Assembly: GCA_038224615.1 (NCBI GenBank)
Contig: JBBRFH010000023.1
Location: 1-20,020, forward strand
Reading direction: 5' to 3'
Source: JBBRFH01 sp038224615
GTDB lineage: Bacteria; Planctomycetota; Phycisphaerae; Tepidisphaerales; Tepidisphaeraceae
Length of the DNA: 20,020 bases
In this document: in pieces, positions 8,252 to 14,731 of the stretch
Numbering within the stretch: the stretch's first letter is position 1
Layout of the letters: each line of letters begins with the position of its first letter
Notes under the pieces: model-generated
Database searches by the model: none
Seen by the model: the letters and a program-made list of their open reading frames with translations, nothing else
What the model was told of the DNA's origin: nothing
Translations under genes and position numbers: made by a program

Positions 8252-10384
8252 ATGCCTTACAACCACGCCTCCGTCGAAAAGAAGTGGCAAGCCTACTGGT
8301 TGGAGGCGAAGACCTTCCGCGCCCTTGACCCCTCCGAAGCGGGGAGCAAACCGAAGAAATACATCCTCGACATGTTCCCCTATCCGTCGGGTGCCGGGTT
8401 GCACGTCGGCCACCCCGAGGGGTACACGGCGACCGACATCGTCTCCCGCTACTGGCGCATGATGGGGCACAACGTCCTGCACACCATGGGCTGGGACGCC
8501 TTCGGCCTGCCCGCCGAGCAGTATGCGGTCAAGAACAACGTTCATCCGGCCGTTACCACCAAGGCCAATATCGACACCTTCCGCAAGCAGATCCAGATGC
8601 TCGGGCTGTCGTATGACTGGGATCGTGAGGTCAACACCACCGATCCTGGCTATTACAAGTGGACGCAGTGGATCTTCCTGCAACTCTACAACAGCTACTT
8701 CGATCCCTTCGACAGCAAGGCCAAGCCGATCGCGCACCTGCTGGCGGAGCTGGAGAACGAAAACATCCTCGTCGCCCCCGACGGCTCAATCCACATCAAC
8801 CCGGTGCAGGAAGGCCTCGAAGCGGTCAGCGGGCAACCCCAGATTTTGCGCAAGTGGCGAGAGTTCTCGCCAGAGGAACAGCGCGACGTCGTCGACGGCC
8901 AGCGTTTGGCTTTCACCGATGAAGTGCCGGTCAACTGGTGCCCCGGCCTCGGCACGGTGCTGGCGAACGAAGAAGTCATCGACGGCAAGAGCGAGGTCGG
9001 CGGTTTCCCCGTCGAGCGCCGCCCGTTGCGTCAGTGGATGCTACGCATCACCTGTTACGCCGACCGCCTCATCGAGGACCTCAATGCGTTGGACTGGCCG
9101 GAGTCGCTGAAGGAAATGCAGCGCAACTGGATCGGGCGCAGCGTCGGCGCAGATGTCGACTTCGAAATCGTCCCGACCGCGCGCCCCACGCCGACCCCTG
9201 CGGGGTCGGATCCGACTCCACAGGACTCGGGGTCGGACGTCATCACCGTCTTCACGACCCGTCCTGACACGCTTTTTGGCGCGACGTACATGGTGCTGGC
9301 GCCCGAGCATGAGTTAGTCGATGCCATCACCACCCCGGAGCAGCGGGAGGCCGTGTCGGTTTACCGAAACGGTGCATTGAACAAGAGCGATCGCGACCGC
9401 ATGGAAGGTGCCAAGGACAAGACCGGCGTCTTCACCGGCGCGTACGCGATCAACCCGGTGAACGACGAGAAGGTTCCGATCTGGATCGCCGACTACGTCC
9501 TGACCGGCTACGGCACCGGCGCGATCATGGCCGTGCCTGCCCACGACGAGCGCGACTACGCGTTCGCGCAGAAGTTCAACCTGCCGATCAAGCCCGTCGT
9601 GCAGCCGATCAAGGGCACCGCGCCGCAGAACGCGGCGTATCCCGACGAAGGAATTGCTGTCAACAGCGACTTCCTTAACGGCATGAAAACGGCCGAGGCG
9701 AAGGAACGCATCATCGACGAGTTGGAGCGAGAAAACGTCGGCCAGCGGTCGATCAAGTACAAGCTGCGCGACTGGCTGTTTTCGCGGCAACGCTACTGGG
9801 GCGAGCCATTTCCCATCGTGCTCGACGCGCAAGGCCACCATTTCGCGATTGGCGAAGAGGAACTCCCGCTCAACCTGCCCCAGATGGCCGACTTCAAGCC
9901 CACGGGGACGCCCGAGCCGCCATTGTCCAAGGCGGTCGAGTGGCTGAAGTATTCGGACACGCTGACCCGTGAGACCAACACAATGCCCCAGTGGGCCGGC
10001 AGTTGCTGGTACTACCTGCGCTACATCGATCCGACCAACGCCGATGCGATGGTCGACCGAAACAAAGAAGACTACTGGATGCCCGTCGATCTCTACATCG
10101 GCGGCGTCGAGCACGCAGTGCTGCACCTGCTGTACGCCCGCTTCTGGCACAAGGTGCTGTTCGACCTCGGCCATGTGTCGACGGCCGAACCATTCCAGCG
10201 GCTGGTGAACCAGGGCATGATCCTCGGCGAGACCGAATTCCACTTTTTCGAGACCACGACCGGGCCGGTCAGCGCCACCGACATCACCGGCATCGACGAA
10301 GAGGCCACCGAGCGCGGCCCGAAGATGTTCGGTATGCACAAGCAGACCGGCGAGAAGATCTACGCCACCCGCGTGATCGAGTAA
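8252..10384 (+). CDS. leuS: Leucyl-tRNA synthetase, catalytic and editing part (ends at premature TAA)
   Basis: The 710 residues to the first stop cover the class I catalytic core and the CP1 editing domain of LeuRS, which charges tRNA-Leu. The HIGH-type motif is HVGH (51-54) in PYPSGAGLHVGHPEGYTATD. The editing domain carries TTRPDTLFG (about 335-343) and the GTG motif in GTGAIMAVPAHDERDY (about 421). The catalytic segments SCWYYLRYIDP and YIGGVEHAVLHLLYARFWHK follow. The start ATG is preceded by GGGAG six bases upstream. The reading frame ends at TAA 10382-10384, but homology continues in the same frame into the next entry, giving 967 residue positions in all. That matches the longer planctomycete-type LeuRS (E. 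coli is about 860). A palindromic insertion lies at residues about 314-328. The missing piece includes the KMSKS loop, so this part alone should not charge tRNA. Confidence 0.93.
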   Translation: MPYNHASVEKKWQAYWLEAKTFRALDPSEAGSKPKKYILDMFPYPSGAGLHVGHPEGYTATDIVSRYWRMMGHNVLHTMGWDAFGLPAEQYAVKNNVHPAVTTKANIDTFRKQIQMLGLSYDWDREVNTTDPGYYKWTQWIFLQLYNSYFDPFDSKAKPIAHLLAELENENILVAPDGSIHINPVQEGLEAVSGQPQILRKWREFSPEEQRDVVDGQRLAFTDEVPVNWCPGLGTVLANEEVIDGKSEVGGFPVERRPLRQWMLRITCYADRLIEDLNALDWPESLKEMQRNWIGRSVGADVDFEIVPTARPTPTPAGSDPTPQDSGSDVITVFTTRPDTLFGATYMVLAPEHELVDAITTPEQREAVSVYRNGALNKSDRDRMEGAKDKTGVFTGAYAINPVNDEKVPIWIADYVLTGYGTGAIMAVPAHDERDYAFAQKFNLPIKPVVQPIKGTAPQNAAYPDEGIAVNSDFLNGMKTAEAKERIIDELERENVGQRSIKYKLRDWLFSRQRYWGEPFPIVLDAQGHHFAIGEEELPLNLPQMADFKPTGTPEPPLSKAVEWLKYSDTLTRETNTMPQWAGSCWYYLRYIDPTNADAMVDRNKEDYWMPVDLYIGGVEHAVLHLLYARFWHKVLFDLGHVSTAEPFQRLVNQGMILGETEFHFFETTTGPVSATDITGIDEEATERGPKMFGMHKQTGEKIYATRVIE
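9191..9236. repeat. Palindromic in-frame insertion inside the LeuRS editing domain
   Basis: Two hairpin units sit back to back: CCGACCCC-TGC-GGGGTCGG (9191-9209) and CCGACTCC...GGGGTCGG (9212-9236). They are joined through the palindrome TCGGATCCGA (9206-9215). They encode a low-complexity run, PTPAGSDPTPQDSGSD, between the editing-domain strands VDFEIV and VITVFTTRPDT. Confidence 0.7.
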
Positions 10385-10393
10385 CTGGTCTAA
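10382..10393 (+). other. leuS: Two in-frame TAA codons interrupting leuS
   Basis: The reading frame is ...GTG ATC GAG TAA CTG GTC TAA AAG AAA AGC GAC CGC..., with stops at codons 711 and 714. No frame change occurs: LeuRS-like sequence (SDRYVLRAKPEIAVDAR, then KMSKA) resumes immediately in the same frame. GAA in place of each TAA would give VIEELVEKKSDRYVL, a normal-looking stretch, so each stop would be one G-to-T change from glutamate. TAA is used as a genuine stop by other genes here, for example at 11153-11155 and 11824-11826. Confidence 0.9.
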
Positions 10394-10459
10394 AAGAAAA
10401 GCGACCGCTACGTCCTGCGCGCCAAGCCGGAGATTGCCGTCGATGCGCGCAGTTACAAG

Positions 10460-11155
10460 ATGAGTAAAGCGCGCGGAAATGTCGTCAACCCGGACGATAT
10501 CGTTCGCGAATACAGCGCCGACGCGTTCCGAATGTACGAGATGTACATGGGCCCGCTGGAGGCCCAGAAGCCGTGGAACACCCGCGACATCACCGGGCTG
10601 TGGCGGCTGCTGCAAAGCGTCTGGCGCAACATCGTCGGTGACGAGCAGGAGCAGACGCCCTCGCGGCTTGTCGACATTTCCACGCCCGAGGAACTCGATC
10701 GCCAACTGCATCGCGCCATCAAGAAGATCGGCGAGGACATCGAGGGTTTGCGGTTCAACACCGCCATTGCCGAGTTGTTCAAGCTCAACAATGCCATCAC
10801 CTCGAGCCCCGTCGGCGTGCCGCGGGCGTTCGCAGAGACGTTCACCCTGCTGCTGTCGCCGTTTGCCCCGCACATCGCTGAAGAGTTGTGGGCCAAGCTC
10901 GGCCACGCCCCCTCGATCCAGCACGTCGCCTGGCCGGAGTACGACAAGAGCAAGCTCGTCGATGCCCTCATCGAACTGCCCGTCCAGGTGAACGGTAAGC
11001 TGCGCGACAGGCTGATCGTCCAAGTCGACTCCGACGAAGGCACGATTTTCACACAAGTCGAGGCGAGCGAAAAAGTGAAACCGTGGATCGAGGGAAAGAC
11101 CATCGTGAAGCGCGTCTATGTCGCGAAGAAGATGGTGAACTACGTGGTTGCATAA
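10460..11155 (+). CDS. leuS: Leucyl-tRNA synthetase, KMSKS loop and anticodon-binding part
   Basis: This is the C-terminal 231 residues of LeuRS, in the same frame as the upstream part. It begins at the Met of the KMSKS-type loop (here KMSKA, with the Lys encoded just upstream) and continues RGNVVNPDDIVREY. It then runs through the anticodon-binding helical domain and the C-terminal domain (VNGKLRDRLIVQVD; KRVYVAKKMVNYVVA). In-frame coding similarity extends back to 10394. The ATG at 10460 is simply the first Met after the stops. No Shine-Dalgarno sequence is visible before it, so independent translation is doubtful. If it were made separately, the arrangement would resemble the natural alpha/beta LeuRS of Aquifex aeolicus. 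Other possibilities are readthrough, a nonsense-mutated pseudogene or a sequence error. Confidence 0.85.
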   Translation: MSKARGNVVNPDDIVREYSADAFRMYEMYMGPLEAQKPWNTRDITGLWRLLQSVWRNIVGDEQEQTPSRLVDISTPEELDRQLHRAIKKIGEDIEGLRFNTAIAELFKLNNAITSSPVGVPRAFAETFTLLLSPFAPHIAEELWAKLGHAPSIQHVAWPEYDKSKLVDALIELPVQVNGKLRDRLIVQVDSDEGTIFTQVEASEKVKPWIEGKTIVKRVYVAKKMVNYVVA

Positions 11156-11164
11156 GGAGTGCGA

Positions 11165-11237
11165 ATTTGCGATTTGCGATTTGCGATTTGCGATCGAGCC
11201 TGCAAGGGACTTGGTCTTCACTCGCAAATCGCAAATC
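11165..11237. repeat. Inverted heptamer-repeat element (ATTTGCG)
   Basis: Four tandem copies of ATTTGCG (11165-11192) are followed, after about 30 bases, by two copies of the complement CGCAAAT (11223-11236). The RNA could form a stem of about 16 bp. It fills the 101-bp gap between leuS and the CYTH gene and may act as a processing or termination structure. Confidence 0.85.
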
Positions 11238-11256
11238 AGCAATCGCAGTTAATTGA

Positions 11257-11826
11257 ATGGCCGTTGAAATTGAAGCAAAAATGAAAGTGCCGTCGCTTGA
11301 GCCGGTTCGCGCCAGCCTTTTGAAAGCCGGTGCCGAGCGGGTGGGCGAATTCTTTGAGACGAACGTCTTCTTCGACACCGAAGACCGCTCGCTGCTTGCG
11401 GCCGACCAGGGATTGCGACTGCGCGTGAATCGGAATGTAGAGACGAATGACGAGCAGTATGTGATGACCTTCAAAGGCCCGCGCCTGCACGGCAAGCTCA
11501 AGAGCCGTGAGGAGCTGGAACTCGGCGTCGCCAACGCGCGCGACGGCGAACGCTTCCTCGGCGCGCTGGGCTACCAGAAAATCCTCAGCTTCGAGAAACG
11601 CCGTCATTCGTGGAAGCTGGCCGGCTGCTTCATCGAACTCGACGAACTGCCCCACCTCGGCGTCTACGTCGAGATCGAAGGCCCCGACGAAGCCACCGTG
11701 TTGAAGGCTCGCGAAATCCTCGGCCTCGACAAGACGCCGATCATCAAGACCAGTTACATCGCGATGCTGATGGCCTGGCTGCAGGAACAAGGCAGCGCGG
11801 AGCGGTCGGTCGTCTTCTCCAAGTAA
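11257..11826 (+). CDS. CYTH-domain protein (CyaB / thiamine triphosphatase-like)
   Basis: This 189-residue cytoplasmic protein belongs to the CYTH superfamily, which acts on triphosphates in a charged tunnel. The hallmark ExExK signature is E4-I-E6-A-K8 near the N-terminus. It is followed by the FFDTEDRSLLAADQGLRLRV pattern, the basic strand VMTFKGP, KSREELEL, FEKRRHSW, FIELDELPHLGVYVEIEG and the C-terminal YIAML helix. Family members include class IV adenylate cyclase, thiamine triphosphatase and tripolyphosphatases. Sequence alone does not say which applies here. It lies downstream of leuS on the same strand, separated by a repeat element, and is convergent with the HD gene with a 13-bp gap between the two stops. 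The start chosen gives the ExExK motif its usual N-terminal position. Confidence 0.9.
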   Translation: MAVEIEAKMKVPSLEPVRASLLKAGAERVGEFFETNVFFDTEDRSLLAADQGLRLRVNRNVETNDEQYVMTFKGPRLHGKLKSREELELGVANARDGERFLGALGYQKILSFEKRRHSWKLAGCFIELDELPHLGVYVEIEGPDEATVLKAREILGLDKTPIIKTSYIAMLMAWLQEQGSAERSVVFSK

Positions 11827-11839
11827 GGCGCCACGCCGC

Positions 11840-13123
11840 CTACAGCATTCCCGCGATCGCCGACTCCACCATGGGCCGCCATTGTTCGCTGACGTGGATT
11901 CTCCGAAACGTGAGCTGCTGCGCCAGCGCTTCGATGAAGGGGGAGATCTGCGCCAGCGTTGTGACGGTGCCGTCGGCTTCGAGAATGATGATCTCGCTCG
12001 CGGCGTGCGTCTCACTGTGACCGGCCTTGTAGGGCGTGTCGTTGGGCTGGTCGTAGAACATCCCGTACGCGCTCTCCCCGCCGGCCTGGTCAATGACTTC
12101 GTTGGCCCGCGCTACCATCGCCTCAATCCTCCCTTGCTCGTGTACGCGCGTCAGGTCGATGGTCTTGAAGAGTCTTCGGTACAGCAGTCCGTTGCACAGC
12201 GCCGCCAGGACCGCGTCATCGCTGCGCGTCCATTGCTTGAAGCACTGCTGGACCGCGATGTCGTCAAGCTCGACGAACTCGCCGATGGTCAGGCGTTGTC
12301 CGAGCAGCATCTTGTGGACCACGTCATCGCCCGGCGGCCAGGAGAGTCGGTCCTGCACCGCCATCCGCCGGGCCCGCTGCAGGACCAGCTTGACCATCCC
12401 TTCCCCCGCGCGGACGACCTTGTGGAAGTAGACGTTGCGGTACATGTGATAGCGCGCCTGCAGGTAGGCCTCGACGGCGCTCACGCCCTTCCACGTCACC
12501 GCCAGTCGATTCGATTGCGGCTCGATGGTCATCGACTGCAATAACCAGCGCAGGTCGTAATCCCCGTACTGGCTACCGGTCATCATGTTGTCGCGGAGCA
12601 AATAATCGAGCCGGTCGGCGTCGAGCTGGCTCGACAGGCAGTCCGAGAGATACGTGCGCCCGGGCTTACCCTGCAGCAGGTTCACGACGCGCACGGGCAA
12701 TGCCGAATCGAAATCGACGAGCGTGCGATTGATCTGGCTATCAGGATCGAGGATGACGCGGTAGGTGAGCTTCTCGTGCTCCACCCCGCTGACGCGCTCG
12801 AATACATGGCTGAACGGCCCGTGCCCCAGGTCGTGCAACAGCGCCCCGGCCAGCGCCGCGGCGCGGTCCATCTCGTCGATTTTGTACGTTCGCCCGAGCT
12901 GGTCGAGGATCTGCCGCGCCGTCTCCATCACGCCCAGCGAGTGGCTGTAGCGCGAGTGATCGGCACCAGGGTAGGCCAGGCTGGCCATGCCCAGTTGCCG
13001 GATGCGCCGCAGCCGCTGAAATTCCGGGCAGGCGATCAACTGAAACAGCAGCCGATCTACCGGCACGCTCGTCTGCAGCGTGATCACGTCGTGTACAGGA
13101 TCGCGAATGATCTTCTGGGCCAT
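11840..13123 (-). CDS. HD-superfamily phosphohydrolase (dNTPase-like)
   Basis: This 427-residue cytoplasmic metal-dependent hydrolase is related to the dGTPase/SAMHD1-like group of HD proteins. It starts KIIRDPVHDVI, the usual opening of this family, followed by CPEFQRLRRIRQLG. The metal ligands visible are H61 (RYSHSLG), H97-D98 in ALLHDLGHGPFSH, and an aspartate in SSQLDADRLDYLLRD (about 168-173). The tail holds a second helical region. Substrates of such proteins are (deoxy)nucleoside triphosphates or related phosphates; the exact one here is unknown. It is convergent with the CYTH gene and downstream of the MazG-like gene on the same strand, so two nucleotide-cleaving enzymes are neighbours. 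A hairpin repeat element lies between those two genes. The Shine-Dalgarno sequence is weak. Confidence 0.92.
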   Translation of the reverse strand: MAQKIIRDPVHDVITLQTSVPVDRLLFQLIACPEFQRLRRIRQLGMASLAYPGADHSRYSHSLGVMETARQILDQLGRTYKIDEMDRAAALAGALLHDLGHGPFSHVFERVSGVEHEKLTYRVILDPDSQINRTLVDFDSALPVRVVNLLQGKPGRTYLSDCLSSQLDADRLDYLLRDNMMTGSQYGDYDLRWLLQSMTIEPQSNRLAVTWKGVSAVEAYLQARYHMYRNVYFHKVVRAGEGMVKLVLQRARRMAVQDRLSWPPGDDVVHKMLLGQRLTIGEFVELDDIAVQQCFKQWTRSDDAVLAALCNGLLYRRLFKTIDLTRVHEQGRIEAMVARANEVIDQAGGESAYGMFYDQPNDTPYKAGHSETHAASEIIILEADGTVTTLAQISPFIEALAQQLTFRRIHVSEQWRPMVESAIAGML

Positions 13124-13133
13124 GGTCGCTCAG

Positions 13134-13160
13134 TGTCGAATGTCGAGCGATCAATGTCGA
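13134..13160. repeat. Short word repeats (TGTCGA x3)
   Basis: TGTCGA occurs at 13134-13139, 13141-13146 and 13155-13160, in the leader just upstream of the HD gene. It looks like a short or decayed member of the word-repeat class seen elsewhere in the window. Confidence 0.5.
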
Positions 13161-13193
13161 GTGAAGGGCATTTCCTCATCACTTTCGCAGATT

Positions 13194-13299
13194 TGTCATC
13201 CTGAGCGAAGCGAAGGATCTACTTGACGCGGCAAGGTGCGAATGCCGTCCGCAAGGCCTTGACGGTGCGAGCAGATCCTTCACTTCGTTCAGGATGACA
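13194..13299. repeat. 27-bp inverted repeat element
   Basis: The arms 13194-13220 and 13273-13299 are complementary at 25 of 27 positions, with 52 bases between them. The arm begins TGTCATCCTGAGCGAAG. It fills the gap between the stop of the MazG-like gene and the leader of the HD gene. The size and architecture are those of a REP- or MITE-like non-coding element; no transposase is nearby. Confidence 0.85.
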
Positions 13300-13312
13300 G
13301 AGCAAAACGCGC

Positions 13313-13672
13313 TCACGCGGGGTCTTTGTACGCCGTGTACTTGTCCGCCCGTCCTCGCGCCCGGTCGGCCGGGTACTTCTCTTCGTTCTTTACGAGCTTC
13401 CTTTCAAACGCATCCGACAGGTCAATCTGCTGGTCGTTCGCGATCAGCAACACCCAGCCGAGCACGTCTGCGAGTTCGTCGGCCAGCTGTCCCTGGTTGG
13501 CGCGCAGGTGGTCGATCAACTCCTGCCCGTTCTTCCACTGCGTCAACTCCAGCACCTCGGCGGCCTCAATGGAGAGCGAGAGGATCTGGTCCTTGGGATT
13601 GTGAAACTGCTCCCAATCCCGCTCGCGCCTGAACGCCAGCAGCTTGGCCGTCATCGCCTGGATCTGCGTCAT
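13313..13672 (-). CDS. MazG-like nucleotide pyrophosphohydrolase
   Basis: This is a 119-residue, single-domain all-alpha NTP pyrophosphohydrolase of the MazG/dUTPase-like superfamily, which hydrolyses nucleoside triphosphates to monophosphate and pyrophosphate. The metal-binding pattern is visible as SIEAAEVLELTQW (E-x2-E) and, after a linker, QLADELADVLGWVLL (E-x2-D). The C-terminus is KLVKNEEKYPADRARGRADKY, typical of the short MazG-like proteins. I chose the ATG at 13670-13672 (MTQIQAMTAKLLAFRRERDW) because it begins at the conserved domain. A longer frame up to 13867 adds 65 residues of unconserved, arginine-rich sequence. It precedes the HD phosphohydrolase on the same strand, hinting at a shared nucleotide-pool role. 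Confidence 0.9.
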   Translation of the reverse strand: MTQIQAMTAKLLAFRRERDWEQFHNPKDQILSLSIEAAEVLELTQWKNGQELIDHLRANQGQLADELADVLGWVLLIANDQQIDLSDAFERKLVKNEEKYPADRARGRADKYTAYKDPA

Positions 13673-14056
13673 GGCGCACCACTCTAACCGACCAGGTGCG
13701 ATGAATCGCACCCTGCTCCGGCTCGACCCCGTCAGCGAACTTACAGATACCCCTGCAACCAGCCCGGCGTTCGATCGCAAACACTTGTGGGTAAGGGACA
13801 TGAGGTCTGTTCCACCCGGATGGGATGCAGGATGCGGACGGTTTTGGTCACCGACGGCATTAGGCACCCAATTGATGTTTTCATCGTTTCAACGAATCCC
13901 GGCGTCGACTCAAACCTGCCAAAATGGCAAGTGGGTTTGTTCGTTCAAATTCGATGTTGCATCGCCAACCCCCGAATTCCGAAGCACTTCAATCGCGTTC
14001 CACAGCAAAAAAAACGATGACCAACCATCCCATACTTATACCAAACAAACGGGCGG
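13673..14056. other. Intergenic stretch without a supported gene
   Basis: Weak open frames exist on both strands, but none shows a recognisable domain. The section from about 13860 to 14056 is clearly richer in A+T than its surroundings. It contains small hairpins: GGTGCGA-TGAA-TCGCACC at 13695-13712, just upstream of the MazG-like start, and TGCCA-AAA-TGGCA at 13917-13929. It also contains an eight-A run at 14007-14014. It looks like degraded accessory DNA beside the broken HEPN gene. Confidence 0.5.
14007..14029 (-). terminator. Weak possible terminator after the HEPN remnant
   Basis: On the minus strand a 4-bp stem (GATG-GTTGGT-CATC, 14016-14029) is followed by G and eight T residues (14007-14014). 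It lies 28 bases after the HEPN-remnant stop. The stem is short, so this is tentative. Confidence 0.3.
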
Positions 14057-14227
14057 CTAAGCAATTATAAAGCGGGTGGGATTTGTGCAAAATTCAGGGC
14101 ACTCGCATGTGCGTCCGATGCGGAATCGCTTCTCAGGTCGTCGACCGATTTTGCACTCGACGAACATCTCAATGCCGAGCACGGCGCTGTGCATATCGAA
14201 CAGGAACTTGTGAACCTCAGGCGGCAT
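14057..14227 (-). pseudogene. Frameshifted, truncated HEPN (DUF86/HepT-like) toxin remnant
   Basis: An ATG at 14225-14227 overlaps the end of the MNT gene by 11 bases, the usual coupling of MNT-HEPN pairs. The frame opens MPPEVHKFLFDMHSAVLGIEM, which resembles the first helix of DUF86 HEPN proteins. It then changes character and stops after 56 residues (family members are about 110-140). In the +1 frame, just after an AAAA run near 14150, the sequence reads KSVDDLRSD, matching the next HEPN helix. One extra A in that run therefore explains the break. Beyond it the similarity fades, and the catalytic R-x4-6-H motif is not found. HEPN partners are RNases, so this one is almost certainly inactive. 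Confidence 0.65.
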
Positions 14228-14525
14228 AGAGCGTCACCCGGTGCTTGAGGGCTTCGTTGATGAGATAAGGATTACGCGCCGCGCGAATGTCGACGAGATC
14301 GACTTTCCGGCCAAACAGATCTTCTAACGCGGCTAATACCTCAAAGTAAGGCGGTGCGGCCTCCGGATCCTTACTGCGGGCGAACGCGATCAGCAAATCG
14401 ATGTCGCTGCGCGCAGGATCGAAGTGCTCCGTGGCCGCAGAGCCGAACAGGTCGAGCTGCCGGACGTTGAATCGGCGGCAGAGTCCGACGACATCGGCAA
14501 GATGCTCCTGCACCTGAGGGGCCAT
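14217..14525 (-). CDS. MNT-type nucleotidyltransferase antitoxin
   Basis: This 102-residue minimal nucleotidyltransferase belongs to the MntA group, which neutralises HEPN toxins (HepT) by AMPylating them. The active-site pattern is GSAATEHFDPARSDIDLLI: GS at 28-29 and the metal-binding D41-x-D43. A third acidic strand is KVDLVDI (about residues 73-79). The C-terminus (NPYLINEALKHRVTLYAA) is typical of this group. Its 3' end overlaps the start of the HEPN remnant, so it was once half of a two-gene toxin-antitoxin operon and is now an orphan with an intact active site. Whether it now has another target is unknown. Confidence 0.88.
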   Translation of the reverse strand: MAPQVQEHLADVVGLCRRFNVRQLDLFGSAATEHFDPARSDIDLLIAFARSKDPEAAPPYFEVLAALEDLFGRKVDLVDIRAARNPYLINEALKHRVTLYAA

Positions 14526-14644
14526 GTCAGAAGCTTACCTGCGGGTTGCGGCCGCTCAAAGTACTCATTCGCACGCTTGCGTGTGCGAACGATCACCGGC
14601 ATCGGCACGCAATCGCATGCCCCTACGCCTTGCGGCACCCAGCT

Positions 14645-14731
14645 TCAGTTCGGAACTGGCACCTCGTCGGAGAACTCGTCCTTCGTGATCTGATCAAGCG
14701 AGTCGATGATGAGTTGGAAGTTGACGATCAC
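14645..14731 (-). CDS. Possible 28-residue ORF coupled to fumarase
   Basis: A GTG (14729-14731) overlaps the fumarase stop (ATGTGA) and opens a 28-codon frame, IVNFQLIIDSLDQITKDE..., which is acidic and ends VPVPN. The four-base overlap is typical of translational coupling. However, the frame is short, begins with GTG and matches nothing I recognise, so chance is quite likely. Confidence 0.15.
   Translation of the reverse strand: MIVNFQLIIDSLDQITKDEFSDEVPVPN

Noticed and set aside
10379..10400. Programmed frameshift as the explanation for the leuS stops
   Set aside because: LeuRS similarity resumes in the same frame directly after the stops. A frameshift would need two compensating shifts, and no convincing slippery site with a downstream structure is visible.
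8252..11155. Genome-wide reassignment of TAA
   Set aside because: TAA ends other genes here at positions expected from family lengths, including leuS itself and the CYTH gene, so a general sense meaning is not supported.
9314..11242. 642-codon minus-strand frame opposite leuS
   Set aside because: It is a shadow of leuS and its N-terminus is the ATTTGCG repeat read as protein. Its length tempted me to consider an antisense gene, but there are no motifs and no ribosome-binding site.
13141..13310. CRISPR-like array from repeated words
   Set aside because: The repeats are a single inverted pair and short words without regular spacers, and no cas genes are present.
13673..13867. 65-residue N-terminal extension of the MazG-like protein
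   Set aside because: The extension is unconserved, spans a 7-bp hairpin and odd low-complexity sequence, and the domain starts naturally at the internal ATG.
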